A DNA stretch of 64,000 bases from Phoronis australis (taxonomy: Eukaryota > Phoronida > Phoronidae): positions 1 to 64,000 of the forward strand of contig NMRA01000658.1 of the NCBI GenBank assembly GCA_002633005.1, read 5' to 3'. A model generated the notes under the pieces. That model was not told where the DNA came from. It searched no databases and worked only from the letters and a program-made list of their open reading frames with translations. A program made the position numbers and the translations under genes. Positions 1-12,700 of this stretch are shown here, piece after piece. Within the stretch, counting starts at the first letter, position 1, and the number at the start of each line of letters is the position of its first letter.

Positions 1-56
1 CTTACAGCCGAACAAAATGTTGGGCCCTCCCTTGTGATATCCTAGATCCGCCACTG
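1..56 (-). repeat. End of a dispersed element (edge-truncated copy)
   Basis: The reverse complement starts cagtggcggatctaggatat and runs on into a GC-rich stretch. It matches the starts of the copies at 11051 and 23519 and, more weakly, 34613. Only the terminal 56 bp are in the window. The CAGTGGCG start resembles hAT-type transposon ends, but the superfamily is inferred, not shown. Confidence 0.7.
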
Positions 57-60
57 TTGT

Positions 61-562
61 AACACAGAATATACGTGTAACATCGTCGGTGTACGACGTA
101 TAAAAACCAATTGAATGGTATAAGTGTTATATTATCAAAGTAAAACAAAAGCAAAACAAATGCCACGCATGCGCGGCACAATTTCAGCAAAAAATACCTA
201 CCTTCCGTGAACCTTTTCAGTCAAAAAATCAAATTAATAAAAATTTTCCATTAATGACGCCTCTTTACATGACTATGTGCCTTTAAATTCAGCAATGACG
301 TCAGAAACAAGTAGTAAAACTAATACAACGTTGATTTGAAGCCAGACAGACATACAGTGTGGCGACTTGCTCATAGCGCTACACTTCTTGTTTTGAGGTG
401 AAACTCCTTTTTTCAATACGACGAGTTGTCGTTTGTAATTACATGTATACTTGATAAGTCATGGACTAAATGGAGTTCATTGATTAAATCAACAAAAACA
501 ATCATCGCCGCTTGTAATTAATTTAGACGAATTAATGTGTAAGTTCGGATTTTCTTACGTTC
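61..562. other. No recognisable feature
   Basis: AT-rich sequence. I see no coding signature, splice-bounded exon or repeat shared with the rest of the window. Confidence 0.5.
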
Positions 563-638
563 CGCTGCTTGGGTCATTACTCGCTGCTTGGGTCATTACT
601 CGCTGCTTGGGTCATTACTCGCTGCTTGGGTCATTACT
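563..638. repeat. Perfect 19-bp tandem repeat, 4 copies
   Basis: Four identical copies of cgctgcttgggtcattact stand head to tail (563-581, 582-600, 601-619, 620-638). The short reading frame that crosses them is a by-product of the repeat. Confidence 0.95.
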
Positions 639-1082
639 ATGTTTTTTTATAAATATCCATCAAAAAGATTCAGAACACTTTTCAGAGTGACTGAAGTAAG
701 CCAAATTTTCCAAAATTGCCTTGAAAGAGGTAAAGTTGCCTTTTACAGAGAACTCAACAAGAAATCTTATACACCAATTTATTATTTCATGTGGACGTTT
801 TTCGGCGGCAGATGGTTAATCCAAGTTAATCGCACAGTGTTGCCTTTTACAAGCATGCTTGTGAGCCGCTGACACATTTGCGTAGACAAAACCTTATGAC
901 AATGACAGTCACTTTGATGCCCATTATTCAGTGGAAAAAATGGTTCTCAAAATACTGGACCCCTCTATTTGGTTATTGTCACCTCACTATATATACGATT
1001 TTTGTGCAGACAGGTATGGGGATAGTCAAACACGGTATTTGCTTGTGAATGAGATATTCCCTTGCTACATTGTGTGCAAATG
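639..1082. other. No recognisable feature
   Basis: Unique sequence between two tandem arrays. The short open frame ending near 872 shows no domain and starts inside the 19-bp repeat, so I do not call it a gene. Confidence 0.45.
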
Positions 1083-2034
1083 ATGAAGTAGTGGTAGAAT
1101 CAGTGTAGTTATGAAGTAGTGGTAGAATCAGTGTAGTTATGAAGTAGTGGTAGAATCAGTGTAGTTATGAGGTAGTGGTAGAATCAGTGTAGTTATGAAG
1201 TAGTGGTAGAATCAGTGTAGTTATGAAGTAGTGGTAGAATCAGTGTAGTTATGAAGTAGTGGTAGAATCAGTGTAGTTATGAAGTAGTGGTAGAATCAGT
1301 GTAGTTATGAAGTAGTGGTAGAATCAGTGTAGTTATGAAGTAGTGGTAGAATCAGTGTAGTTATGAAGTAGTGGTAGAATCAGTGTAGTTATGAAGTAGT
1401 GGTAGAATCAGTGTAGTTATGAAGTAGTGGTAGAATCAGTGTAGTTATGAAGTAGTGGTAGAATCAGTGTAGTTATGAAGTAGTGGTAGAATCAGTGTAG
1501 TTATGAAGTAGTGGTAGAATCAGTGTAGTTATGAAGTAGTGGTAGAATCAGTGTAGTTATGAAGTAGTGGTAGAATCAGTGTAGTTATGAAGTAGTGGTA
1601 GAATCAGTGTAGTTATGAAGTAGTGGTAGAATCAGTGTAGTTATGAAGTAGTGGTAGAATCAGTGTAGTTATGAAGTAGTGGTAGAATCAGTGTAGTTAT
1701 GAAGTAGTGGTAGAATCAGTGTAGTTATGAAGTAGTGGTAGAATCAGTGTAGTTATGAAGTAGTGGTAGAATCAGTGTAGTTATGAAGTAGTGGTAGAAT
1801 CAGTGTAGTTATGAAGTAGTGGTAGAATCAGTGTAGTTATGAAGTAGTGGTAGAATCAGTGTAGTTATGAAGTAGTGGTAGAATCAGTGTAGTTATGAAG
1901 TAGTGGTAGAATCAGTGTAGTTATGAAGTAGTGGTAGAATCAGTGTAGTTATGAAGTAGTGGTAGAATCAGTGTAGTTATGAAGTAGTGGTAGAATCAGT
2001 GTAGTTATGAAGTAGTGGTAGAATCAGTGTAGTT
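1083..2034. repeat. 28-bp minisatellite, 34 copies
   Basis: The unit is 28 bp; its first 20 bases are atgaagtagtggtagaatca and it ends gtgtagtt. There are exactly 34 head-to-tail copies. The only variation I found is an A-to-G change in copy 4, at 1171. The unit contains stop codons and its length is not a multiple of three, so it does not code. A single N at 2036 directly after the array marks an assembly join, so the true length may be greater. Confidence 0.97.
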
Positions 2035-2036
2035 AN

Positions 2037-5000
2037 GGCAGACGGGCGCCCCCACTCTCATGAAGTTGGGGAGCAACGCCGCTTCCCAAACTAAAAGGAA
2101 CGTACGAAGTCGGGAGGGAACAGGAGGGTAGGGTACCCACCGATAATCTCAAGCGCTAAAGTGAAATATTTATAGACACCGTCGTAAAGCGGAAGACGAC
2201 TGATTATACCTGGGAGGTAATTACCATGCTCAACCGATCTTGACTTATTGTCTAATGAACTGGAAATTCAAGTTACAAACGATACGTTCAACATGCGTCA
2301 TTTTCAAAACACAATTAAGGGGGGGGGCCAACTCCGATAAATTTCGAAGCATTTTCTTGACTCGATGATGGCTTTGGTGTTCTTGTATGGGACGAAAATA
2401 GAATCTTAAGGATATTTCCAACCTTATTCACAAAAATTGGCCATTTTTACAAAATTTCACTTGTGTCTAGCAAAATGCCTTATCTTCATTCTCGGGGAAC
2501 TTCAAATACGAAATATATACTGCGTAGCGAGAAAAAAAAAGATTTATCAGAACCACCTTGGAACCGCACAACCGCGTGGATATTTGTTTAGCACTTATCC
2601 AAGGTCAAAGGTTAAAGGGCTTTCAAGTAAATCGAGTCTCCCGCCAGGTACAGAACAGCTTCGGTATACCCTCAGTCCTTTCATTCACAAATTCGCCATA
2701 ACATTGAACCAACGAGGTGTGGTTATGATAGAATGGTCCCGGGGAAAACGAATACAAAACGTAGTTTTTATCCTAAGGGAGTTGTGGGTCTACATGCATA
2801 CGACCGTTGACGTTGAAAACAAATGCTACGAGTTGCCTCAGGCCTCAGTCTGGTCATGAACACAGAAAGTTGTGAAAAGAGATAAATCCTCCCCCTTATT
2901 CCTTAATTCAATTATTAAGTTAACATTTCGATGTTTCGATTTCATGTTAACGACTTACTTTAACCACCAATTCAATTTTTGTTATCCATTTCTTACTTGG
3001 TTTGGTATCAGTCTCCCAGCACGTGACGTGTACAGGCTATGAACTGTGACCTACTTATCTAAGTAGGTCGTACAAAACGGCAAAAGTTGGCTGCGAAAGA
3101 TAGGTCTATTTGAGGTTTTAATGATATTTAAGTTAGTTACGCACTTAGTTGACATTGCAAGAAAACATTGAAATAGGTGACATAGTTAACGATTCTATGG
3201 GTTATGTATACCGAAAACAAGTTTTCACAGAATAATTAACCAAAGACTTAGAGATTTTCACGTGTCCCAGTTTAATCGGATTTTTCTCGGCTTCGGCAAA
3301 TCGACTTTATTTGAACTTAGGAACACGAGTTCTCGAAAATGGCTCGATGGATTTCGCTGAAACTTTCCAAACTTAATATTTAGTCACCAGTCTCAAAAAC
3401 CTTATTAGGATTTTTGATATAAAAGCTTAGTTTTTGTGTAATGTGACAAAGACGAATATGACTTCAATTTTTTACAAAAATACCTTACGTTTTGCGAGTT
3501 GATTTGTCAAAGAAACCAAACAAACGAACTAATCGAAAATTCCTAACAGCGTTTTTGAGGTAATTGATGAGGTTTTCATTTAAAAAAGGTTTCGGTAAAA
3601 TCGACAGAGGGGTTATTTTGCTATGAATGTACCTTTCTTAAAAATGAAATTTTTACTTAAAAAAGCTTTTTACGTAAAAATAATAATGACAAATAAATAC
3701 AAAAAGTATATTTATATTTCCTGGTCTTTGTTCTTTCAGAAAATATTTACTTTTACTAGTTGACAAAGCTTAGTTTTTTTATATAAGTGTTAGAATATAG
3801 GCCACTAAATAAGGTTGGACATAACCTTAACACGGTAAGCAACATTATGAGACCGGTTTTATGAGAGAAAAGACAGAACGCGACTTTTGTTTTTCGGTCA
3901 GCTTAACAGGACGAAATGTAGCTTTAATTTTTCAATCGCTGCTTTGTTTTTTGTATGTAATGCTTTTTGAAGCGCAGATAGTGTTTATTTGATTGCAAAC
4001 AGTTACCAATAGACTATGTGTTATAAATAAAAGATTGCATCAATATTTTAACACGCGTTACTTTTACAAAATAAAATTAATTCATTTTATGGCAAAGAAA
4101 CAGGTAATTCCTATGAAAATTGACCATTTTCGTCTTGAAAGTTTCCTCGTGTACACCACAGGTGAGCTAATCCATTTTGAAAAGTGTTGATGAATGATGA
4201 AATCTTCCGTAAGGTCTGTGCAGTTTAGAGAGTATCACTAGCGACCCCTATTGTAGGAAACAATCCAATCGTAGCTGCTCCTCCAGTCGTCTAAGCAACT
4301 ACAATGTCACTCTCATCACCGATCTCGTGTAAGAAACAAAATTGACAATACTTGTCAAGAAGAACAGCAAATCCTGCTATCGCTCAATTTCATGTGCCTG
4401 TTGCAGTAGTAGTTAAGCAGTATCTGTATGTTCTGAAAGGAAAATATGTATAAACGCGTCTTATCACATGTACTTTTAGAGCAGTGGGGCACTACGAGAG
4501 TGCCAAATTAGCGCCTAATGGCCTGGTTAGTTAATGTCTAAAAATTTGTTTTGTGTTTTGAAAGGTTCTACTTTCAATATAAGAGGTTTTCATTAATGTT
4601 TGTTTAATTATTTTAATAGACAAGTAGAGGTAATCGAGTATTTGGGTCATCAAAAACATCTTTGTAATTATTTTTTTCGAAAAAGTGCTCCAGAAACTCT
4701 TAATCGAGTTTTTGTGACTATGATTTGGATTATGTAAGCTAAACCAAGTTTTAAAGATCATTCGTTTTTGTTTTTAGCAACTTTAGTCTAAACAGCAGAG
4801 ACAGCAATTCCCTTAACTTTAATGGTCTATGAATAACACTCATAAAAATCCTAGATTTTCCTTCAGGCAATGATGTCATGATGATTAATTAATGCGCAAA
4901 ACGCCGAAACAGATATGCTGATAGCAAGAACGGAAATAAACGCATGACATTGCTGCGACTACTGGGCATGCGTGAAGAGCACGAAGAGGCCAAATCTCCC

Positions 5001-6035
5001 TGTTCGTCTCAAAAATTCTACCCCGCGGTCAACTTTTATTTCAACTTTACGCTTAGATCCCCGTTCACCGCTAAAGGGTCACCGTTTCACCCCAAGTCGC
5101 CTTCTGCCAGTATCTGTGACAAAGAATTTGCCATTAACAAACTACCGCTTCTCTTCTCAACACCCTTGAGCTGCGATTAGATAAGAAAGTAAAAATATTC
5201 TCTTTTAACATTGAAAGGTTGACTTAGCTTTAAAGTGCATAGACTGTTTCGTCATAGCTGGTCATGGGAAACAGGTCTACATAGAAATGCAACAGCTAAT
5301 TCAGACATTTTTGAAAAAACTGATTTTAACGTCTACCTTACTTATGAACTTAGAAGGAACTGGCAATTACACTAGTCCATGACCAGACGCTAGACAGCCT
5401 AGTGTGTCAAGAAATGCATCTAATCCAAAAAATGATGACTAAATCTTCGTTACCAGAACGCCTTCCTGTTTCTGTCATTTAAATGTTGTTAATTTTGCCG
5501 GTGCTGGTGTTACTTTTGCCAGTACCCTCGACGCCGCCTCTGTCGTACGATTGAGCGCTTTCACATTGACTTGAAGTAGAGTAAAAAGTGTTGCAGTGTC
5601 ACAAGCAACTGCCTTTAAAGATCCCCATTGTCAAGAACATAAAATCACCAAAAAATCTCCGTGGATCCTTACATTCTTACCAGGCTTTGTGTGTCCCCAG
5701 GAAATTCAAAATGCAGGCCATCTGTTGAGCTGTTAGGAAACACTCTGTAGTGATCGGATACGTACACGGAACTCCACCACTTAATCACCTGCGGATGATT
5801 TTCTCTAAAACAGTCCAACGACTTAATTTAGTAAAGTTTAGAGCATTCTGAGCTTTATTCTTTTCAATAGACTGAGAATCAGTAATCAATTTGATGTCAT
5901 ATACATGTAATTAGGTAAAAAAAACCCTCTTTAGGTGCAAGTTTTGTTAAATACACAACTTGTTTTTGATTTTTCCAGAGTTCTGTGAAGTTGAAAAAAT
6001 CGAAAAACAGTCGAGCATATACTACATTTTCATAC
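2037..6035. other. About 4 kb without a supported gene
   Basis: 2037-2220 is GC-richer than its surroundings and follows directly on the assembly join, so it may come from a different contig. The rest is AT-rich. A 140-codon open frame at 2437-2859 on the plus strand has no recognisable domain, membrane pattern or splice context. A poly-G run lies near 2320. I see nothing else. Confidence 0.45.
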
Positions 6036-6039
6036 ACGA

Positions 6040-6115
6040 GTGTATACACACAAACACAAACACATGTATACATGAGTGCATACATGCACGCATGCACGCA
6101 TGCATGTGTGTACGT
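6040..6115. repeat. Alternating purine-pyrimidine microsatellite
   Basis: An imperfect run of CA, ACATG and GCATGCAC units (cacacaaacacaaacacatg, then catgcacgcatgcacgcatg). Open frames on both strands here are artefacts of the simple repeat. Confidence 0.85.
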
Positions 6116-6185
6116 AAGCGCAGCTGTTGCATTGTGTGGCTATAACAATGTGTGTCATTCAAAACTCATAGGTACCCTGAGGAAG

Positions 6186-6359
6186 CTATGACCGGCAGAG
6201 GGTACATCGGAGAGGGTACACCTATATAAATAAAGTTCTACTCGCCGGAGTGGGTATATCAATATAAATTTTGTAACTACTAGCCCACATAAATATCGAC
6301 GAACCTGCCATAGTGGGAACAGCTATAGAAATATAGGTTTACTAACTGCGACGAGCACA
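6186..6359. repeat. Degenerate repeats of about 55-60 bp
   Basis: Related segments recur: agagggtacacctatataaa, then gagtgggtatatcaatataa, then atagtgggaacagctataga, each followed by a T-rich stretch and actac or actaac. They look like worn copies of one unit leading into the hairpin at 6360. The alignment was made by eye. Confidence 0.4.
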
Positions 6360-6395
6360 CCCACTGACGGGTACATTGCGGTACCCGTCAGTGGG
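6360..6395. repeat. Perfect 15-bp hairpin with 6-nt loop
   Basis: cccactgacgggtac, loop attgcg, then gtacccgtcagtggg: all 15 pairs are Watson-Crick. There is no T-run after it. It may be a terminal fold of a small mobile element. Confidence 0.9.
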
Positions 6396-7406
6396 CACAC
6401 CTAGTATAGTGTGTATTTGTCGGTACGGGTGCTTCCACATAATGATGGACTCGGCGGACAGGGAACTCCTCTGTTGGTGTAGGTTGTTATTGATGAAAGT
6501 GCTATTGAACAAAACACTGGTCCCTACCCAGTCTAGCTTCCTCAGAGTTCTCTTATCAGTTCAGATATAATACACGCCAACCTTATGGACGACTCTACGG
6601 AAGTTAGGATCTGGGGATGCCAGTAGCGTTTTCTTCAATAGTAAGAAGAAAATTTCCTGCCAGCATACACAGCTGTTTTGTTATGTATATATCAAAAGAA
6701 CCAGTGTCTGCATGACCTGAAGTCTGCTTCATAAAAGTAACTCAATAATTAAGGCAGAAATTTGATCTTATGCTTCCACTTGACAAATGTTTAGTAAAGG
6801 CTAGCTACGTAAGAGTACGTCACAGTCGTCTATAAATAATGTGTAGAAATTAGTTCATTTAGGAACCAGTGAGGAAAGGGCAATTTAGTTGATTACTTTC
6901 CCTCACCTGAGCGCCGAACGGACATTGTCTTTTCATCAACAGGATTTTTGTCTAATAAACTGACTTTTTGTGCGTGTTCTTAAAACGTAGATTATTCTCT
7001 TTCATTCAATTAAAGAGTTCCCACCACGTATTTTGAGATTTAAGTTAACTAATATGAAATGAATATAATAAAATCCATCTAAATAAGCAATTTTTATGCC
7101 AAATAGTGGCGAAATTTTTAATTTTGAAGAAAACTTGGTTATTTCCAAATTTCCCGCCAAATGATGTAATGTGGTCACTTGATTATCAATTGCAATGCCC
7201 GAACACAGTAGATCAGATTACGTGGACAGTTTTAAGTACGAACTGGACAGCTATTATGGAAACAGAAATGAGAGTGGATAGGAGCATCCCACTTAAGTAC
7301 TATAGGAATCAGTCAATGAATTCTATTTCCCACTAAGAGAACTTCCGTCGGCTTTGAGGCAGTACGAACTCGACCCACTATTTTCTCAATATTAAACATA
7401 AAACTT
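6396..7406. other. No recognisable feature
   Basis: AT-rich unique sequence. Only short chance open frames, with no coding or repeat signature. Confidence 0.4.
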
Positions 7407-7410
7407 TTAA

Positions 7411-9228
7411 AGGAGAATGCCACCCGATTTAATTAGCCTTTTTTGCCGTCTTAATCGGACTATATCCACATCGCCTCGCATACGGTCGAGCTTACCTTGC
7501 CAAGAGGTGTCGCGTTAACCTGTGAGGAAGGTGAGAAACGACGCTAGCGACGTCAGTGGTTCATATGCAGAGTGAATGCCGCTCTGTTGCGGTGCATCGT
7601 TCCCGCTTGTCCGAACTAAGCAGCTGCGAGGAAAGCGGGTATATCGCTTTTTTACTTCCTCGAGAGTCCGAAATGCTTAGGAAGTGGCTCGTGGTAGCGA
7701 AGAATGAAATGTACGCTGTAAATAGCAAGTATGAGGCCGTGAAAAATCTCGATATCTGTGGCCTGCAGACGTCGACAGTGCCTGACGAATGCCGGCTTAC
7801 CAAATAACCGTCCATACGCTCCGTTGTCTGAGCTTGTTCATGGCGCTTCTCTAGTATTTCTTCGTCACTGTATTCATGTTCAAATTAATATCCTGTAAAA
7901 CTTAACGATCCACCTGCGAAGTCGGGACTGATGAGCTCTAGCTCGTCTAAGTCGGGATTGTGAGTTGGCGTTTATTACTGAGAGTTCTGTTTCAAAATGA
8001 ATGATTCTCACCCTAACCAATACTTATATAAAACTGAAACAAAGCCTGTCTCATTAGATGCAATTCAAGTTGTAATGCCTTTGGAGTGTTCGTGAGTAAA
8101 TGATTTGAGAAGTCAGCAATGAATAAATCACTGCGTTACCGACTTTAGGTGCAATAAAACTAGTGACGCCGGGGACCGCATCGAGGACGTGTGAGCTCAT
8201 GCTAATTTAGTGTTTGCTGGCAGAAACTGTTGTGAAACAACTCGATTTCCATCCCACGGCCAGGTGTTAAGGGAATCTTTATTTACATTTACATTACTCA
8301 AATAATGATTGTCAATGTACAACTTCGGCCCTGACGGTGCTGTGGCCAACGCGGAACCGGCTGAATTCGCGGCCCGCCCGACGAGTAAGTAGTTTCGTTG
8401 CTAATTCACCAACATAATCACNCCACTGAACTTTGGCTGGTTTATGTTCGTGATGTCTGATCAGTTTCCGAGCCACTGGCCGAGATCATGATAACGAGTC
8501 AATCTCTTATTTTTTTCCAAAATAAACAAGATACGAGACACAAATGATGCTGTTTTAAGAAGTCGGAAATCAAACGAACTACTTGTATGCAAAATTGCGT
8601 AGAACCGGAAGCCTGAGAAAGGAAAAACTAGCGCATGCCCAAACCACGCAAATCTGATCCTGGATGCATTATTGGACAAGATGCATTATTGGACACGACA
8701 CCGGCCGGCCGCGACGGGCCTGATGGGGCTCTGAGCCACTGGCCAGGATAACAAGCGTTTTGTGTTTCGAACTAAAAAAAATCACAAGTCTAAACAAAAC
8801 AGATCTAGGTTCTCCTGTCTGTATCTCACAGAAAATACTTCGAAATTATCTCCGAACAGACCACAAACTCCTGCTACGGACCTTATTGGCCTGCCGAACT
8901 TTGTAGGCTACGGTGTGTCCAAATACCGTAAGAGCGAAATAAAACAACACGTTTTATAAGAAGTCGGTGTGTATTTCTAAAGGTTTTACATCGGAGTTTG
9001 ATGATTCATTGGTGTTAAACAATGACTTCAAGCGATAAGCTGACACCAGTAACCAGTGTTGTGAACTGCTGAACAGACTGCGTGTGAAACCGATGACGTC
9101 ATTGGATAATTTCAACATCTCCGTTTGCCGTCAGGTGTCAGGTAACGCAACCGTACATGTCGCTATGGAGTAGAACTACTCGATCTAAATTGATACAAAT
9201 TAGGTTGTTTTTTGGGTGGCATGCTCCT
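7411..9228. mobile_element. TTAA-flanked piggyBac-like element, 1.8 kb
   Basis: The left end is TTAA (7407-7410) followed by aggagaatgccaccc (7411-7425). The right end is gggtggcatgctcct (9214-9228) followed by TTAA (9229-9232). The 15-bp termini are inverted repeats with one mismatch, and the TTAA duplication is the hallmark of piggyBac insertion. No transposase frame is visible inside, so this would be non-autonomous or heavily decayed. The interior includes GC-rich parts and a single N at 8422. The termini do not start with the CCC usual for piggyBac, so another TTAA-targeting group (for example Kolobok) is possible. Confidence 0.65.
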
Positions 9229-9232
9229 TTAA

Positions 9233-11050
9233 CAGTGAAACGCAGAGAAAACATTCAACAACAATTTACGAAACCCATGCCATATTTTTCATTTGCAGCT
9301 GTCATAGTTGCCCCCAAAAGCCTTTAAATTGATGACATAGTTTTGAAACTCTGCATTTACAAATAAGGCAGATCTATACTTCGTGTTCCTAGACATGTTA
9401 TTAGTAGTGTGATACCATTATTTGTACTTCCCATACGCGGGTATGGCAGTACAGAGAGAAGCAAGCGATCAGTTCAGGGGCCACACTGTGCTCAGCCCGA
9501 CTGATCAACGCTTTCCAGTGAAGACATCACGTGGCGGCAAACAAAAAAATAGGCAGTAATTTTTCTCCAAAATTTTAAATTCCTCAATTATTTTCTAAAA
9601 TTAATACTTATTTAGTAAGATTTTGTGTTGTAAACTTATTATGCACGTTCCAAAACTTCATAAAGAGAAAAAAATCCATAGTAGGAACACTTTGAACTGA
9701 TTGAGCTTGGTGTTGGCTAGCCGAAAATGAAGATCAGAGGAAAACAGCGAAAAGTACACAATCTGTATGTTTTATGCATTTTTTCAACCAACATAAAAAG
9801 AGGATTCAGGAAATATCAATATCAAGTGGTTATGTCTATGGTTTTAGAATCGGTTTGTAAACTATAACTACACCGCTAAGTACCACTACGTAACCATCAG
9901 TGACAGATATGGATATCGACTTGGCGTACAGTCTGACAGGCCACTTGGCTTGTTTCTAAACACTGGCGGCATACCATTTTCAGTGACTGAGGCAAAGCGA
10001 ACTTGGGTCAGTCAGGGGACCAGCGTCTTTTTGTAGAGTGGGCAGTCCTGAATTGGCAGAGCGGCATTCCCTTTCTAAAGTATTTATACCTATAACTCAA
10101 AACTCGTCAAACACGAGTCCTGCTTCTCCGCATACAAATGTACTAGTCGCTACATGGATCTCATTTTCTAATTGTAATACAAGCAGGCATGTATTGTTGC
10201 ATTCTGAGAAGGAATGCTGACACCAAGAAATTGGTTAAAAGGTAAATATCAGTGGTGGATGTATATTGTATTGGACCTCCCTTGAGAAGTAGGCCAGCTA
10301 TGCTGTGCATTTTGTAGCCCCTTAAAGGAGAGGAATTTTCAGTTAAGGATGCGCTTATTAAGTGAGAAGATGGTCTCAAGTGTCGCATACAAAACGATCA
10401 TACTATCTAATCTTCCAAGGACAAGCCATTTAATTTCCATAAATCGTGGTTACTAAAATCTGCCCAGGGCGCCTACGCACATACTCTATGTTAGGACTTG
10501 TCGAGTTTTATAATAACAGCCGTTAACAAATGAGGCACCTTAGTTTGTTTCGATTCCTGTCTTCATTTTTTCAGAAAATGAACGCCAAGCAAAACTTAGA
10601 ATAGAAAAGTTGTGAATCGTTTCAGAGCTAGCACTTCTAGAATCTCTTACTTAAAATGACTTGAAATTGAACAGTATCGTTTTGGATGGCGACATTCTCC
10701 TGGCTAGTGACCTCCTTCCAAAATAGCGGCGATATAACAGAACAAGCTTCACTACGACCATCTCTACATGGCGATAGAATATTAAGTGGACAAAAGTCAG
10801 CACCACCAACAGTTCACCAATGACTAGAATGGAGCTTGCACTGCACTGATGTAAACTGGACATGTGAGATCAAAATCTATTATCAGGAACGTTACTGAGC
10901 TTGAAAAGCGGAATGCAACTCGACACAGCAAAGTACTGATACCAACGTGTGTCAACGTTTTGAATATTGATTTGGTATAAGTGCATATATGCAAATCCTT
11001 TTTCTGAACGCACCAGTATAGATACATTAGTTCCAACTTTCTGCTCAAAG
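9233..11050. other. No recognisable feature
   Basis: AT-rich sequence with only short chance open frames. No shared repeat or motif was found. Confidence 0.4.
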
Positions 11051-11780
11051 CAGTGGCGGATCTAGGATATCACAAGGGGGGCCCAAAATTTTGTCCGCCT
11101 GTAAGCATTTGCGCAAACCGCGAATGTAGATGCGCATAGCACTGAGTCGGGGGAGGTCCGGCCCAGGAAATTTTTCTGTTTTTTCTTCTAAAAATCAAAC
11201 ATTTTTCTTGGTTCCTGAAGTATTATCCAAGAAAAACAGGCAAAAAAAAAACACGGAGAACGTGTCAAACAGGAAAACCTTAAAGTACCAGAGACTCGAA
11301 CTCACGACCTGGCGGATAGATCACGCGCGCTTTACCACTACACCACCAATACTTAGCTACTAATAACATACAAAGAGACCTACTTGTTTATGGTCCACAG
11401 CGTTTGGGCGCGAAACCTACTTCTTTTTGTAATGCTTATTACACGTTTTATATTTTGTGCAATCGGTTCTTAACAAATTTGTTGTATTTGAAATAGTCTT
11501 CAAATGCCCAAAAGACCAAATCCGTTGTTCGTGTTGGCAATAATGACGGGATTGCTTTGCAAATCGTCTTAAGTTAAGGTTTGAGAATTACGACTTTCTG
11601 AGTGATTCACTAAGGCTTCGATTAAAATTCACATCTTACCAGCAGCTTCTATTTTTTCATCGTCACTCAGGTTCCATTTTCTTTAAAAAATGAAGTAAAT
11701 TTTCTTCATTGCACGGTGGAGCAGACAACGGAATCGGAGTCGTAGTGCGTAGCGCCACTGCCGGTCGCCTGGGGTATCGC
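11051..11780 (+). mobile_element. Dispersed element, copy with internal SINE
   Basis: It starts cagtggcggatctaggatat and ends gcctggggtatcgc. About 410 bp at 11372-11780 align closely with 23637-24040, and the first 80 bp align with 23519-23600. Between these blocks this copy carries roughly 230 bp that the other lacks, and that segment includes a tRNA-like sequence. No transposase frame is present. The start resembles hAT termini, which is an inference. Confidence 0.7.
11225..11347 (-). repeat. tRNA-derived SINE
   Basis: On the minus strand an A-box-like tggtgtagtggtaaagc is followed about 35 bp later by a B-box-like gagttcgagtctc, the spacing of an RNA polymerase III tRNA promoter. An A/T-rich tail with a homopolymer follows. 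It lies in the segment absent from the sister copy at 23519, which fits an insertion. It is not a functional tRNA: no complete acceptor stem could be folded. Confidence 0.65.
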
Positions 11781-11839
11781 GGGAGAGCCTATACTTAGCC
11801 ATAGTTCCGTTACGAATACGCCGTGTTCCGAATTTAACA

Positions 11840-11909
11840 NNNNNNNNNNNNNNNNNNNNNNNNNNNNNNNNNNNNNNNNNNNNNNNNNNNNNNNNNNNNN
11901 NNNNNNNNN
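11840..11909. other. Assembly gap (70 N)
   Basis: A run of N directly beside an AT microsatellite, which probably caused the gap. Confidence 1.
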
Positions 11910-11966
<57 letters not shown>

Positions 11967-11976
11967 GTGTGTGTAT
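11910..11976. repeat. (AT)n microsatellite
   Basis: About 27 AT dinucleotides run from the gap edge, then a short GT stretch. The true length is unknown because of the gap. Confidence 0.97.
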
Positions 11977-12633
11977 GTATCCGCCCGGAAGGGTGAACCA
12001 ACATGAATATAGCTGTTCCCACTGTTTTTACGAGCGTATTATGTCTGCTGAGCGTGCATGTGCTATGAATCTACAACGCTTGACTTGGATCCCTTTGCGC
12101 TTTAAAGCATATCTCAACTTGTTTCTTAGTCAGAAGATAAGTGGGTTCTCATAACAAGCCAACTCGTTGAGCTTCGTCTTAAGTAATAATGAAGTCATTT
12201 TGATAACGCTATTTGTAAGTGATTTAAAATATTTTTTGCTGGACAGCAGTTTTAGCAAATATTTCTTTACAAATGAAAACTATTATAATAAGTCACCAAA
12301 TGATATGTTATTTCTAAATATTGAAAGCCCTCAGTTGGCTTAAAACATCTCTGATGAGTTGAGTGTGTTTCCCAATTTTTGTTGCTTTATTAATTGTAAA
12401 TTACCGCTGCTTCAAACCAACTTTAAAAGGCTAGATAAAAGTGAATATCGCTTTGCCGCCGTAAAACACAATTTGGGGTTATTAGCTTCCACCACAGCTT
12501 TGAAACAACAAAATTCGTGTTTTGTGAATTTATTATCAATCACAAATTTTCGTCGTTGCCACACATTCGCTAAAATCAAAGCTGGTCTCTTTACTATTCA
12601 AATACATTTGAAGTTCTGTGCAAATTACCGCGT
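11977..12633. other. No recognisable feature
   Basis: AT-rich unique sequence. A 125-codon open frame at 12359-12736 runs through the tRNA-like repeat below, has no domain, and is not called a gene. Confidence 0.4.
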
Positions 12634-12700
12634 GGGATTTAGGTCAGCGGAAGAGCGTTCAGCTGTTACTGCAGAGGTAGTGAATTCGAATCCGCGCTAT
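12634..12700 (+). repeat. tRNA-like sequence, SINE or pseudo-tRNA
   Basis: A tRNA D-arm/A-box pattern (taggtcagcggaagagcg) is followed by a B-box with T-loop (gaattcgaatccgcg). The spacing fits a tRNA. The acceptor stem does not pair visibly, so a SINE head or tRNA pseudogene is more likely than a working gene. Confidence 0.6.

Noticed and set aside
1083-2034. Regular 28-bp repeats as a CRISPR array
   Set aside because: Units are directly adjacent with no spacers, and the genome is eukaryotic; it is a minisatellite.
2437-2859. 140-codon plus-strand open frame
   Set aside because: No motif, splice context or composition typical of coding sequence; plausible by chance in 64 kb.
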